Assembly (NCBI GenBank): GCA_017438745.1
Contig: JAFRUS010000040.1
Location: 22,631-86,630, forward strand
Reading direction: 5' to 3'
DNA from: Oscillospiraceae bacterium
Lineage (GTDB): Bacteria; Bacillota; Clostridia; Oscillospirales; Ruminococcaceae
DNA length: 64,000 nucleotides
Below the pieces are notes generated by a model. It did no database searches. It was given only the letters and a program-made list of their open reading frames with translations, and was not told the origin of the DNA. Position 1 is the stretch's first letter. The number at the start of each line of letters is the position of its first letter. This document shows, in pieces, positions 8,676 through 16,013 of the stretch. The position numbers and the translations under genes were made by a program.

Positions 8676-10430
8676 ATGTGTATGAAAAAGAGATTTAAGA
8701 AAACAAAACGTGAGACTTTAAAGGGACTTATTATAAAAACGGTTGTTATCGCATCACTGATATGCGGTGCGTTTGCAATTATAAGATGGAACATGATGTG
8801 CAGAGTAGTTGATTATCAGTTAGGAGATAAAACAGATATCAGTTATGAAGCAAACAGAATTGACAGCAGAAAAGGAAATGGTGATCCATTACCGGAATTA
8901 CTTAATGAAATGACACAACATGCTTACACCGCAGTAAATGTACCTGATATTTATGTTCCGTCACCGGATGAGATAATATCTTCTATATTAAACTGGAGCA
9001 CTGTGAGTAAATCTGTGTCATGCGTAAGTTCCGGTACAGTTTATGATACTCCAGGATGTTATTCAGTTGCGGTTATTACCGATGAGGCAGGTAACATTAT
9101 CGGTGAAAATACTGAAAGATTTATTATGAATATATGGTTCCGTGAAGGAGAATGTGAATTTTATTCATTTGCTGAGAACACATCCGATGATCCGGAAGTA
9201 GCCAGTTTATTCGAAGAACTAAAAAACAGCTCTTCTTTCCCTTACCATGTAAGAGATGATATTGAGGTTGACAGTGCGTATATAAACAGAAAAACTCATG
9301 AGTTTATTCCGTGTAAATTCAGAATAAAACATGAAGAACCAGTATTTAACAGCGACGGATTGGATCATATTAATACCACATCAAAAGAGTTCAGCATTTC
9401 TGTCAAAGAGAAAGATTTTGAGTTTATAGAATTCAGTGCAGATTCTGAACACTTTCCTCATTGTGCAGATCCATGGTTTGGCGGTGAAAAGCAGGAAGAT
9501 ATAGACCGTATTCTTGAATGCTTTGAATTAGTTCGTTTCAGAGGTGGAATCAGTGACACTGAAAAGTTTAGTAAACTGATGGAAGAATCCGATACTTATA
9601 ATGAACAAAGTTATTCAGTATATCTTAATGGTGAAATGTATAATGTATTTATGATAGATATCCTGAAATATAAAACTCCGGAATTTAAGAATCTTTTCCG
9701 TAAGAATGTTTTTCATTTCAGCATTATAGTTTTTATCATCGCAGCTCTTTTATGCCGCCACAGATATTATAAAAACAAGACTAAATATGCGCTGGAAGAC
9801 TACGAGCGGGATCTTACCAACCATCTTGCCCATGATATGAAAACACCTCTTATGGCGATAGGCGGCTATGCCGAGAACATCCTTGACGGAAAGCTGACAG
9901 AGGATGAAAAGAAGGAGTATCTTGAAGCGATAATCGAAAACGTGGAATTTGCCGATTCGACCATGAGCAGGACACTTATGCTCAACAGCATGGACGGAAA
10001 CGCTGGATTTAAGTATGAAACGACCGATGTGGGCAAGGTAGTAAGTGAGGCAGTGAAGAAATATGAGCCGCTGCTTGAACAGAATAATATAAGCTTTTCA
10101 CTTGAAGGTAGCGCGACAGCCAAGGCTGAATCAACATCTTTCGAAAAGATAGTGGAAAACCTCATCTCCAACGCAGTGAAATACACACCTGAAAGCGGAA
10201 GTATTAAAGTAATGATCGACAAAAATAAAATGGTCATTTCCAATACCGTAAACGGAAAGATAGATACCCGAAAACTCAAAGAACCTTTCGTTCGCGGTGA
10301 AGAATCCAGAAGCAATCTGGGAGGAAGCGGCCTCGGCCTTTCCATCGCCGAACGTGCAGCAGCACTTAACGGCTTCAGACTGAATATATCATGTACGGAC
10401 AATGAATTCAAAGCAGAAGTGAAGTTCTGA
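8676..10430 (+). CDS. Membrane sensor histidine kinase
   Basis: This 584-aa protein has a first membrane segment near residues 17-37, an extracytoplasmic sensor region of about 300 residues, a second membrane segment near 345-362, and a kinase core. The phospho-acceptor is H386 in HDMKTPL. The ATPase domain shows N-box NLISNAVKY and G-box GGSGLGLSI. It pairs with the regulator 11 nt upstream. The sensor region does not resemble a domain I know. That part (about 8820-9780) is visibly more AT-rich than the kinase part, with tta/aga/ata codons, which suggests a domain-swapped or faster-evolving sensor. ATG at 8676 and 8682 are both possible starts. Confidence 0.9.
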   Translation: MCMKKRFKKTKRETLKGLIIKTVVIASLICGAFAIIRWNMMCRVVDYQLGDKTDISYEANRIDSRKGNGDPLPELLNEMTQHAYTAVNVPDIYVPSPDEIISSILNWSTVSKSVSCVSSGTVYDTPGCYSVAVITDEAGNIIGENTERFIMNIWFREGECEFYSFAENTSDDPEVASLFEELKNSSSFPYHVRDDIEVDSAYINRKTHEFIPCKFRIKHEEPVFNSDGLDHINTTSKEFSISVKEKDFEFIEFSADSEHFPHCADPWFGGEKQEDIDRILECFELVRFRGGISDTEKFSKLMEESDTYNEQSYSVYLNGEMYNVFMIDILKYKTPEFKNLFRKNVFHFSIIVFIIAALLCRHRYYKNKTKYALEDYERDLTNHLAHDMKTPLMAIGGYAENILDGKLTEDEKKEYLEAIIENVEFADSTMSRTLMLNSMDGNAGFKYETTDVGKVVSEAVKKYEPLLEQNNISFSLEGSATAKAESTSFEKIVENLISNAVKYTPESGSIKVMIDKNKMVISNTVNGKIDTRKLKEPFVRGEESRSNLGGSGLGLSIAERAAALNGFRLNISCTDNEFKAEVKF

Positions 10431-10463
10431 TCAGAAACGGTGCACCTTCGGTGCGCTATAGAA

Positions 10464-10490
10464 AAAAAGCACGCCGCCGGCGTGCTTTTT
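10464..10490. terminator. Bidirectional terminator hairpin (GCACGCC family)
   Basis: A perfect 12-bp stem (10464-10475 with 10479-10490) is bounded by A and T runs, so it can terminate both the kinase gene and the leftward XRE gene. It is preceded by a mini-hairpin (GCACC-TTC-GGTGC). A near-identical copy lies at 11509-11535 and related ones at 13936 and 15045. Confidence 0.88.
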
Positions 10491-10499
10491 GTATCAGAT

Positions 10500-11381
10500 C
10501 TAACGGTATATTCTTTTTCGGATGAAGAGTATCATCAATGCAGTTTCTACTATGATAAACACTGATATCAAATGGATATTACGGAATAGTATTTCCGATG
10601 TGGTCATGTAGTTGCATTCATTTCTGTATCCGGCAAGAAGAAACAGTGCCGATGATGCAAAAATGAGTTTGTAGAGACTGAAATTATCCATTGATAGTTC
10701 ATTTATAAAACTCAGGTAAGCAATGGAATACGGTATTAAAATTACTATACCGATCACTATATAATGCTTATCCGGAGCGGTAGCTGAGTATTTTCCTGAC
10801 AGCAGCATGAGAACTGGAATCAGTGTCATTCCTAAGGCTAATGATGCCAGCGGGAGAATACTTCTTTTTTCGAATATCCTGTGTTTTGTATCCGGTAATG
10901 ATCTCAGTATGAATTTGCAGCAGAGCATCATGATGAGGAAAAATATTATCATCATTGTTGGAAATGCAGCCCATGAATTACCTCCTATCATTTCGTGAAG
11001 TCCGGGAAAGTAATAGTTCATTTTTGATCCGAACATCAGAAATGAAATCTGTATGATTATCAGTATCATATTGAAAACTGGTTTACGAGGATTCTGTTTT
11101 ACAGAAGATGACATGGAATGAAGAACATCGCTGAAGACATTTTCCATTTTTTCTTCCTTGTATTCATTGACGGTTATTCCGCCGGTGACAATATCCTGTA
11201 TGCGTATATCAAGTACTTCCGACAGCTTTTCAATAACACCTACGTCCGGAAAGCTTTCTCCGTTTTCCCATCTGGAAACTGCCTTGTTGGTAACACCTAT
11301 GAGGTCACCAAGCTCACACTGGGTTAAGTTTTTCTTTGTACGTGCTTCTCTGATCAGAGCACCGGTTTTTACTTTATCCAT
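10500..11381 (-). CDS. XRE-family regulator fused to a membrane domain
   Basis: This 293-aa protein has an N-terminal Cro/C1-type helix-turn-helix (about residues 6-60, including LTQCELGDLIGV and NKAVSRWENG) and then a C-terminal half with five or six hydrophobic segments. The combination suggests a membrane-tethered transcription factor; signal and target genes are unknown. It reads toward the bidirectional terminator. A plausible promoter lies 40 bp upstream. Proteins with this layout are common in Clostridia and often sit next to small membrane proteins, as here (11539-12342). Confidence 0.85.
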   Translation of the reverse strand: MDKVKTGALIREARTKKNLTQCELGDLIGVTNKAVSRWENGESFPDVGVIEKLSEVLDIRIQDIVTGGITVNEYKEEKMENVFSDVLHSMSSSVKQNPRKPVFNMILIIIQISFLMFGSKMNYYFPGLHEMIGGNSWAAFPTMMIIFFLIMMLCCKFILRSLPDTKHRIFEKRSILPLASLALGMTLIPVLMLLSGKYSATAPDKHYIVIGIVILIPYSIAYLSFINELSMDNFSLYKLIFASSALFLLAGYRNECNYMTTSEILFRNIHLISVFIIVETALMILFIRKRIYR

Positions 11382-11420
11382 ACGATCACCATCCTGTTTT
11401 AGCGCTTTTCTGTTGATATA

Positions 11421-11449
11421 ATCATAACATAAAAGCGGAACTTTGGCAA
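11421..11449 (-). promoter_or_regulatory. Promoter of the XRE-membrane regulator
   Basis: Read on the minus strand, TTGCCA (11449-11444) and TATGAT (11426-11421) are separated by 17 bp. Confidence 0.6.
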
Positions 11450-11508
11450 TCTATTATAGCGAGAATCACGCATTTACGTCCTTGGTGCACCTTCGGTGCG
11501 CTACCTAA

Positions 11509-11535
11509 AAAAAGCACGCCGCCGGCGTGCTTTTT
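11509..11535. terminator. Bidirectional terminator, second copy of the GCACGCC hairpin
   Basis: The same 12-bp stem and 3-nt loop as at 10464-10490, again preceded by the GTGCACC-TTCG-GTGCGC mini-hairpin, lies 4 nt beyond the stop codon of the leftward gene at 11539. The two copies bracket the XRE gene. Confidence 0.85.
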
Positions 11536-11538
11536 GTT

Positions 11539-12342
11539 TCAGGCTCCATATGTAACTGTATTCGTATCAAAGTTTATCGTTATACTTTTGGTATGCTGAT
11601 GATTCCAGTCACCGTTCGAAGAAATAATATATATCGTTCCGCGGCCGTCTTCTTTACCAGCTGTACCGGTTCTTGGTCTTATGGTATCATTGGTGTATCC
11701 GTGGTCATCAGGTTTGAAATACCATTCTTTAAAAGCCTTTACTTCTTCGTTCTCATTATCGACATTGTATTTTTCAAGATCAAATGAAGCAACGGCGAGT
11801 TTTTCGGCTTCACTTTGTATTTCTGCAATGCCTTTATCGTCTGTGGTTAAATCCAGAGTCAGCATTGGAGATGCCTGCAGAAATCCCGGAAAGTACCAAA
11901 GATTATAATAAGTTAATGTTTCCGGGAGTTTATCAGGGAGCAGATCAGTTTTAGTTCCGCCGGCTTTTTCTATATAGAGTTTTGAAAACTTATACTGTAA
12001 AGGGGAAAAACTGTTTATCGTAGGAATCTGAAGAGTAAAAATTATTGAGAAAAAGAAGATAAATCCGGCAGCTAATGGCGTCAGAAAGGTAAAGATCACT
12101 TCGTCTGATACAGGACGTATTTTAACAGCAGATTCTTCAGATGTGATGCAGTCATTGTATTTCCGTATTCTTCTGATATTTCTGTAAATTCTGAATGCAA
12201 AAAAGGCAGTAATAAAAAAGGTGTGGAATCCAGTGTGCAAACCTGTAAGCAAAACGACGATAAACCATGAGACGATGCAAACAGCGTATATGCAGATCCT
12301 TATTGTTATTACTTTTTTGTTTACAGCGACAGTGTGCTCCAT
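11539..12342 (-). CDS. Membrane protein of unknown function
   Basis: This 267-aa protein has two hydrophobic segments near the N-terminus (about residues 10-45), a short cytoplasmic stretch, a third near residues 85-108, and then a soluble C-terminal domain of about 155 residues containing a TYNLWYFPGF motif. I do not recognise the family. A consensus promoter lies 44-72 bp upstream. A decayed partial copy of the same gene is found at 16099-16215, so the family has been duplicated locally. The last residues (TVTYGA) are conserved in that remnant. Confidence 0.75.
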   Translation of the reverse strand: MEHTVAVNKKVITIRICIYAVCIVSWFIVVLLTGLHTGFHTFFITAFFAFRIYRNIRRIRKYNDCITSEESAVKIRPVSDEVIFTFLTPLAAGFIFFFSIIFTLQIPTINSFSPLQYKFSKLYIEKAGGTKTDLLPDKLPETLTYYNLWYFPGFLQASPMLTLDLTTDDKGIAEIQSEAEKLAVASFDLEKYNVDNENEEVKAFKEWYFKPDDHGYTNDTIRPRTGTAGKEDGRGTIYIISSNGDWNHQHTKSITINFDTNTVTYGA

Positions 12343-12385
12343 AGTACTTCCTCCTCAGATATTGTATTTGGAATTCCCTGATATT

Positions 12386-12414
12386 ATGATATCACAAATG
12401 AATGTGAATGTCAA
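12386..12414 (-). promoter_or_regulatory. Promoter of the 267-aa membrane protein gene
   Basis: On the minus strand TTGACA (12414-12409) and TATCAT (12391-12386) are 17 bp apart. Confidence 0.75.
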
Positions 12415-12758
12415 TAAAAATATATCGAAAAACAATAAAATATTTTCGAAACACAATGTGGCGATTCATATGATATAAAAACTGCGGTTGAGTGGAAATA
12501 AAATCTGGGTTTGATAAGCCAAAAACTTTGGTTTGCTGCCGAAAGACTTGGGTTTGATACTGGAAAACCACATCTGTGCCTCAATTGCAAACGTAGCACA
12601 TAAGTAGTATAATTAATGGTCTGGCGGTGATAATGGACTATGTGCCAGATCCGTTCGGAGTAGCAAAGATAAATCAGAAAGCTGAAGATACAGTATAGAT
12701 TTTTACTTGTGTTTGTAGTATAATATAATAAAGACTTCAGGAAAGGATTGGTGTATAT
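12415..12758 (+). other. Intergenic stretch with short repeats and a possible micro-ORF
   Basis: This stretch holds no convincing full gene. TGGGTTTGATA occurs twice (12506-12516 and 12549-12559), with a weaker GGTTTG copy between them. A 21-codon frame with GGCGGTG upstream (12633-12698, starting MDYVPDP) has the same GTAGTATAAT-like box upstream (from 12604) as the gene at 12759 (from 12716), and may be a decayed or mini version of the antitoxin-like gene that follows. A TATAAT at 12719-12724 probably serves that gene; its -35 is poor. Confidence 0.35.
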
Positions 12759-12944
12759 ATGAATTATGTTTATCCGACTAATAGACCATTTAAAGTAAGC
12801 GGCGATTTTGAATTTAATAAAAAACCTTCAGAAGAGTCAGTAGCTATAAAAAAGTTTATCGATTCTCATAATTTTTCAGTTTCACTTGATCCGGAGACAG
12901 GGGAGCCAGTTGTAGAAGTTACGGAGAAAACGAATGAACAATAA
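12759..12944 (+). CDS. Small protein, candidate antitoxin of a GNAT pair
   Basis: This 61-aa acidic, proline-containing protein starts MNYVYPTNRPFKV and ends ...VEVTEKTNEQ. It shows no ribbon-helix-helix or other DNA-binding motif that I recognise. GGAAAGG lies about 11 nt before the ATG. It overlaps the next gene by 11 nt, indicating translational coupling. Its small size, position and coupling to a GNAT toxin-like gene make it a candidate antitoxin, but the function is inferred from context only. Confidence 0.6.
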   Translation: MNYVYPTNRPFKVSGDFEFNKKPSEESVAIKKFIDSHNFSVSLDPETGEPVVEVTEKTNEQ

Positions 12945-13482
12945 ACTTAATATAAAGTTGTTTACTGAAGAACTTCAAAAGAAATTTGCTTGTAATTTTC
13001 ATTGTGGAAATTCCTATATTGATCAATTTATCAGAAATCCGATTTCGCTGGATAACAGTTTCGGAAAAACTTATGTATATTTATCTGATAAAGAAGATGT
13101 ACTGATCGGTTTTTATAACCTTGGTGTTGGATACGTTGAAAGTGTAAAAAATAATCAGACATATAAAATAGGTGGCGCAGTACATATAAATGAATTTGCT
13201 CTTGATTCAAGATTTCACAGCATTTTAATAAGTTACGATGAAGAGGGACGTAAAATTAATTTATCCGATATTCTTTTGAATGATTGCTTGAATAGAATAA
13301 ATAATATCAGAAATGAATGTTTAGGATATTCATTTGTAACTTTATGTTCCACTGAGGAAGGACGCAGCCTCTATTTGAGAAGTGATTTTGAAGACCTTGA
13401 TGAATCTCTTAATTTCAGTATTGAAAACACAGAGGAAAAATGCAGTCAAATGTTGTTGTGGATCGATAAAGATATGATTTGA
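12934..13482 (+). CDS. GNAT-fold protein resembling TacT-type toxins
   Basis: This 182-aa protein has the hallmarks of TacT-like GNAT toxins: an N-terminal FHCGNSYIDQFI (compare the FDCGNxxLNxFL family motif), then KTYVYLSD and IGFYNLGVGYVE strands. A C-terminal YSFVTLCSTEEGRSLYLRSDF resembles the acetyl-CoA-binding and Tyr-bearing end of the GNAT core (AxxFYxxxGF). Known members acetylate aminoacyl-tRNA. The canonical partner is a ribbon-helix-helix antitoxin, but the upstream gene is of a different, unrecognised type. The acetyl-CoA loop (Q/RxxGxG/A) is not obvious, so activity is uncertain. A strong terminator follows 5 nt after the stop. Confidence 0.6.
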   Translation: MNNKLNIKLFTEELQKKFACNFHCGNSYIDQFIRNPISLDNSFGKTYVYLSDKEDVLIGFYNLGVGYVESVKNNQTYKIGGAVHINEFALDSRFHSILISYDEEGRKINLSDILLNDCLNRINNIRNECLGYSFVTLCSTEEGRSLYLRSDFEDLDESLNFSIENTEEKCSQMLLWIDKDMI

Positions 13483-13487
13483 TTAAT

Positions 13488-13526
13488 ACAAAGTCAGTGA
13501 TATATTTTACTGACTTTGTTTTTTTA
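13488..13526 (+). terminator. Intrinsic terminator after the GNAT pair
   Basis: A perfect 11-bp stem (13488-13498 with 13509-13519), 10-nt loop and T tract. Confidence 0.92.
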
Positions 13527-13631
13527 TAGCCCTTTTTGTAATATACATATCTAAAATCAGCTCAGTTATAATACAGGGCTGATTTTGATTATATCCAAAG
13601 AGTAATTGTGCACAATTTTCAATGAGTATGG

Positions 13632-13660
13632 TTGTTATTGTTAGTTAAATATGATATAAT
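13632..13660 (+). promoter_or_regulatory. Sigma-A-type promoter
   Basis: TTGTTA (13632-13637) and TATAAT (13655-13660) are separated by 17 bp. No gene starts directly downstream; a small terminator-like hairpin lies at 13707-13730. Confidence 0.6.
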
Positions 13661-13666
13661 TTAATG

Positions 13667-13730
13667 TAGATAAATTTGTTCTAACTGATTTAAATTGTAA
13701 TATTCTAAAATCCTGTGAAGGGATTTTTTA
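13667..13730 (+). ncRNA. Possible short transcript (promoter plus hairpin)
   Basis: A promoter at 13632-13660 would start transcription near 13667. A 7-bp stem (AAAATCC, 13707-13713, with GGATTTT, 13721-13727) followed by T residues could end it, giving an RNA of about 60 nt without a reading frame. It could equally be a leader attenuator for the 42-codon frame at 13786. Low confidence. Confidence 0.2.
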
Positions 13731-13785
13731 TAAGTGTTTTCATAAAGCTTTGGTAGAATTATAACTGAATTGCAGGGAGGAAAAA

Positions 13786-13914
13786 ATGTTTAATCCGGGA
13801 AATAAAGTGCGTTTAAAAATTGACCACTCAAAGATAGGAATAGTTGCAGCTGTTGTTTCACAGGAACCTGTAGCAAGTTATCTTGTATTTCTAAACCTGG
13901 GTTTGGTAAAGTGA
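13786..13914 (+). pseudogene. 42-codon frame resembling a truncated helicase N-terminus
   Basis: AGGGAGG lies 5 nt before the ATG and the frame ends at 13914. The product begins MFNPGNKVRLKIDHSKIGIV, a pattern I associate with the N-terminal accessory domain of some SNF2/DEAD-type helicases (GDRVRLKxDPSRxGxV). The frame then stops after 42 codons, and no helicase sequence follows. I read it as the stub of a deleted gene; a genuine small protein is the alternative. The GCACGCC-type hairpin follows 21 nt later. Confidence 0.4.
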
Positions 13915-13935
13915 GATTCAAAGAAGAGGAGATAA

Positions 13936-13960
13936 AAAATCACGCCGGCGGCGTGATTTT
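13936..13960. terminator. Bidirectional hairpin, GCACGCC family
   Basis: An 11-bp stem (13936-13946 with 13950-13960) flanked by A and T runs, related in sequence to the hairpins at 10464, 11509 and 15045. Confidence 0.75.
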
Positions 13961-14138
13961 GCTTTGAAACTGATATGTATCATTCATTAATTTCCTGTTC
14001 AAGAATATCCGTAAGAACAGAATAAAAATCATTTATTTTCATGATAGTTAAAATGCTTGACATCAAAAACCAAAAATAGTACAATATATACATCGCTGCG
14101 TTCTGATAATGAAAAAATAATTTATGGAGGAAAATAAA

Positions 14139-14879
14139 TTGAAGAAGAACATTATTTTAGCTTTAATATTGGCAGCAAGTATGACAATGGCTATGACGAG
14201 TTGCGGAAAAACAGGTGAAGAAGTGTCTAACGGAACAGAACAGTCTTCATATAATGAGGCTATAGGTATAGACGAAGCTGTAACGGAAGCAGAAACAGAA
14301 GCTGAAGTTGAAGAGGTAGTTATAGAACCAACACAGGAGATTCTTGCTGCTGATATTGATTCTTGGAAGATTCAGATAGGTAACAAAGTATATACTCTAC
14401 CTGTAACTCTTCAGACGTTATTAGATGATGGAGCAGTAATTCTTGACAACACAAATCCTATTAGTGATGTTATAGGAGCGCATAGTGGCGATGGTGTTAT
14501 ATTTTCAATGGATGATAAAGAATATGATTTGTATTTTGAAAATTATTCCGAAGATAGAAAACAAATAAAGGATTGCTATGCTTATCTCACTTACATTAAT
14601 AAGAGCGAGAATTTTATATTCCCTAAAGGTATTAGAGTTGGGGTAACTGTAGCTGATTTAAAAAATGCTTGGGGAGAACCAACTGAAGACAATTTAGATG
14701 AATTAAGATACATTGAGTATTATAAGCGTGTAGGAGAGAGTACAACACATCAGAAATATAGGTATGATGTTGAAATAGATTTAGAACAGCAGACTATAAC
14801 AGGTATTTCATTTCATTCAGATTTAGATTACGCCATGGGAGACGTAGCAAACTTTGTTGATGTCACCGAATCGGAATAA
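14139..14879 (+). CDS. Lipoprotein of unknown function, tail cut by in-frame stop
   Basis: The product is about 246 aa with a lipoprotein signal ending in MTSC, a Glu/Thr-rich spacer and a soluble domain of about 170 residues. The start is best placed at TTG 14139, because GGAGG (14126-14130) lies 8 nt upstream; the ATG at 14124 is inside that ribosome binding site. The stop TAA at 14877-14879 is followed in the same frame by 25 codons of Ser/Thr/Glu/Asp-rich sequence up to TAA at 14955-14957, so the ancestral protein was probably longer. The domain contains FPKGIRVGVTVADLKNAWGEP, a pattern shared by small extracellular Clostridia proteins of unknown role. Confidence 0.75.
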   Translation: MKKNIILALILAASMTMAMTSCGKTGEEVSNGTEQSSYNEAIGIDEAVTEAETEAEVEEVVIEPTQEILAADIDSWKIQIGNKVYTLPVTLQTLLDDGAVILDNTNPISDVIGAHSGDGVIFSMDDKEYDLYFENYSEDRKQIKDCYAYLTYINKSENFIFPKGIRVGVTVADLKNAWGEPTEDNLDELRYIEYYKRVGESTTHQKYRYDVEIDLEQQTITGISFHSDLDYAMGDVANFVDVTESE

Positions 14880-14989
14880 ATAACTTCAGATGTATCTGGA
14901 TCAGAAACACCAAAAGCTGACGAAGAATCAACCGAAACATCTGCAACAGACGAGTAAACTCTCTCTAAACATAAAATAACGGTTCAGAC

Positions 14990-15014
14990 AAAAGGGCACA
15001 AGCGTGCCCTTTTT
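14990..15014 (+). terminator. Intrinsic terminator
   Basis: A perfect 10-bp stem (AAAAGGGCAC, 14990-14999, with 15004-15013), AAGC loop and T run, serving the lipoprotein gene. Confidence 0.88.
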
Positions 15015-15044
15015 AAAGTAGTACGCTTTCAGCGTACCATTGAA

Positions 15045-15067
15045 AAAGCACGCCGGCGGCGTGCTTT
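15045..15067. terminator. Bidirectional hairpin, GCACGCC family
   Basis: A 10-bp stem (15045-15054 with 15058-15067) with a GGC loop lies between convergent genes, 46 nt from the leftward stop at 15113, and is preceded by a GTACGC-TTTCA-GCGTAC mini-hairpin. Confidence 0.8.
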
Positions 15068-15112
15068 ATTTGTTATTCATCGCATTAATAATGCTGTCGA
15101 TATTAGTCTCAG

Positions 15113-15562
15113 TCAGATACCCGGAAAATTACATTTGGCTTTCAGACTCATAAATTTCGGATTGGTTCCATTCTTTACGATCTGTTTTATTGAATCAACA
15201 CTGTATGGTATCTGCGACAGGTTCTCTCTGGTTACTAAAACATAGTAGTTGTCAGTGTTCTGAATAGCTTTTGCAAATACATGTGATGTCAGAAAGCTGG
15301 TGCTCTCTTCGACGAAAACGACGCTCCTGTGAGTATTTTCAAGCACAGTCTCCCAGCTGTTTCCTTCCAGTACTATGCACGGATGATCGCATTTCAGTGT
15401 AACTCCGCTTGCTTTGCCTTCCCAGGAGAACATTCTTACCATATTTATAAGCTTTGTTTTTCCGGTACCGCTGTCACCGGTTATAATGGTGATATTCCTT
15501 TCAAGATCAAGCTTAAAAGTGATGTGTCTGTTTTTTACAGTCAGAGATACTTTACCCTTCAT
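15113..15562 (-). CDS. Small P-loop ATPase paired with DUF4869 gene
   Basis: This 149-aa protein has an ABC/AAA-like N-terminus with Walker A motif GDSGTGKTK near residue 32 and a hydrophobic strand plus acidic pair (SVVFVEES) that may be a Walker B. No ABC signature or helicase motif is visible and it is far shorter than a normal ABC ATPase. The start is the third codon of the open frame (15562), because GAGAGG is only 2 nt from the first ATG and 8 nt from this one. It overlaps the upstream DUF4869-type gene by 11 nt, so the two are translationally coupled. Confidence 0.75.
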   Translation of the reverse strand: MKGKVSLTVKNRHITFKLDLERNITIITGDSGTGKTKLINMVRMFSWEGKASGVTLKCDHPCIVLEGNSWETVLENTHRSVVFVEESTSFLTSHVFAKAIQNTDNYYVLVTRENLSQIPYSVDSIKQIVKNGTNPKFMSLKAKCNFPGI

Positions 15563-16013
15563 TATCATTACCTCTCAGATAGTGATGGGAAAGCATGAGC
15601 AGTTCAACAGGGTCTGTAATAACTTTCCGTTTGCCTTCATTTATGACTTTTACAGCGAAATCATTTCCAAAATCCATGAAATGATGGAGCGTTACTTTGA
15701 TATCACGTGTTTCAGCAAGTTCAAGAATGTATTTGGCACAGTTGTCACCGCAGTTGGATATATTGAAAATTTTATTCGGAAGATTTTTTATCAGAAGAAG
15801 GGTTTTTACGCCGGCTGAAAGTTCGGTAGATCCGAAAGTTCCGAAGATATCATTTTTTATTACATCAGGTGCGATTACTTCCGAGTCATCGATATCACGG
15901 ATGATCTTACGAGCAAAATCGTCCATTATCCATTCCTTGTCGTATTGATTTGCGTAATACATAGCTGTGTTGTATATCTCATCCGGATGCTTTCCGAAAT
16001 ATATTTTCAGCAT
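15552..16013 (-). CDS. DUF4869-like protein
   Basis: This 153-aa protein begins MLKIYFGKHPDEIYNTAMYY and contains STELSAGVKTLLLIKN and NCGDNCAKYILELA motifs that I recognise as the DUF4869 pattern found in gut Clostridia. Its biochemical role is unknown. It is the first gene of a two-gene leftward unit with the small P-loop ATPase at 15113-15562. GGAGGAAG sits just before the start. Family membership is from memory of the motif pattern, not from a search. Confidence 0.7.
   Translation of the reverse strand: MLKIYFGKHPDEIYNTAMYYANQYDKEWIMDDFARKIIRDIDDSEVIAPDVIKNDIFGTFGSTELSAGVKTLLLIKNLPNKIFNISNCGDNCAKYILELAETRDIKVTLHHFMDFGNDFAVKVINEGKRKVITDPVELLMLSHHYLRGNDNEG

Noticed and set aside
10441..11535. 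The two identical GCACGCC hairpins considered as ends of an insertion sequence carrying the XRE gene
   Set aside because: There is no transposase, no target-site duplication is visible, and the same hairpin recurs elsewhere as a simple terminator.
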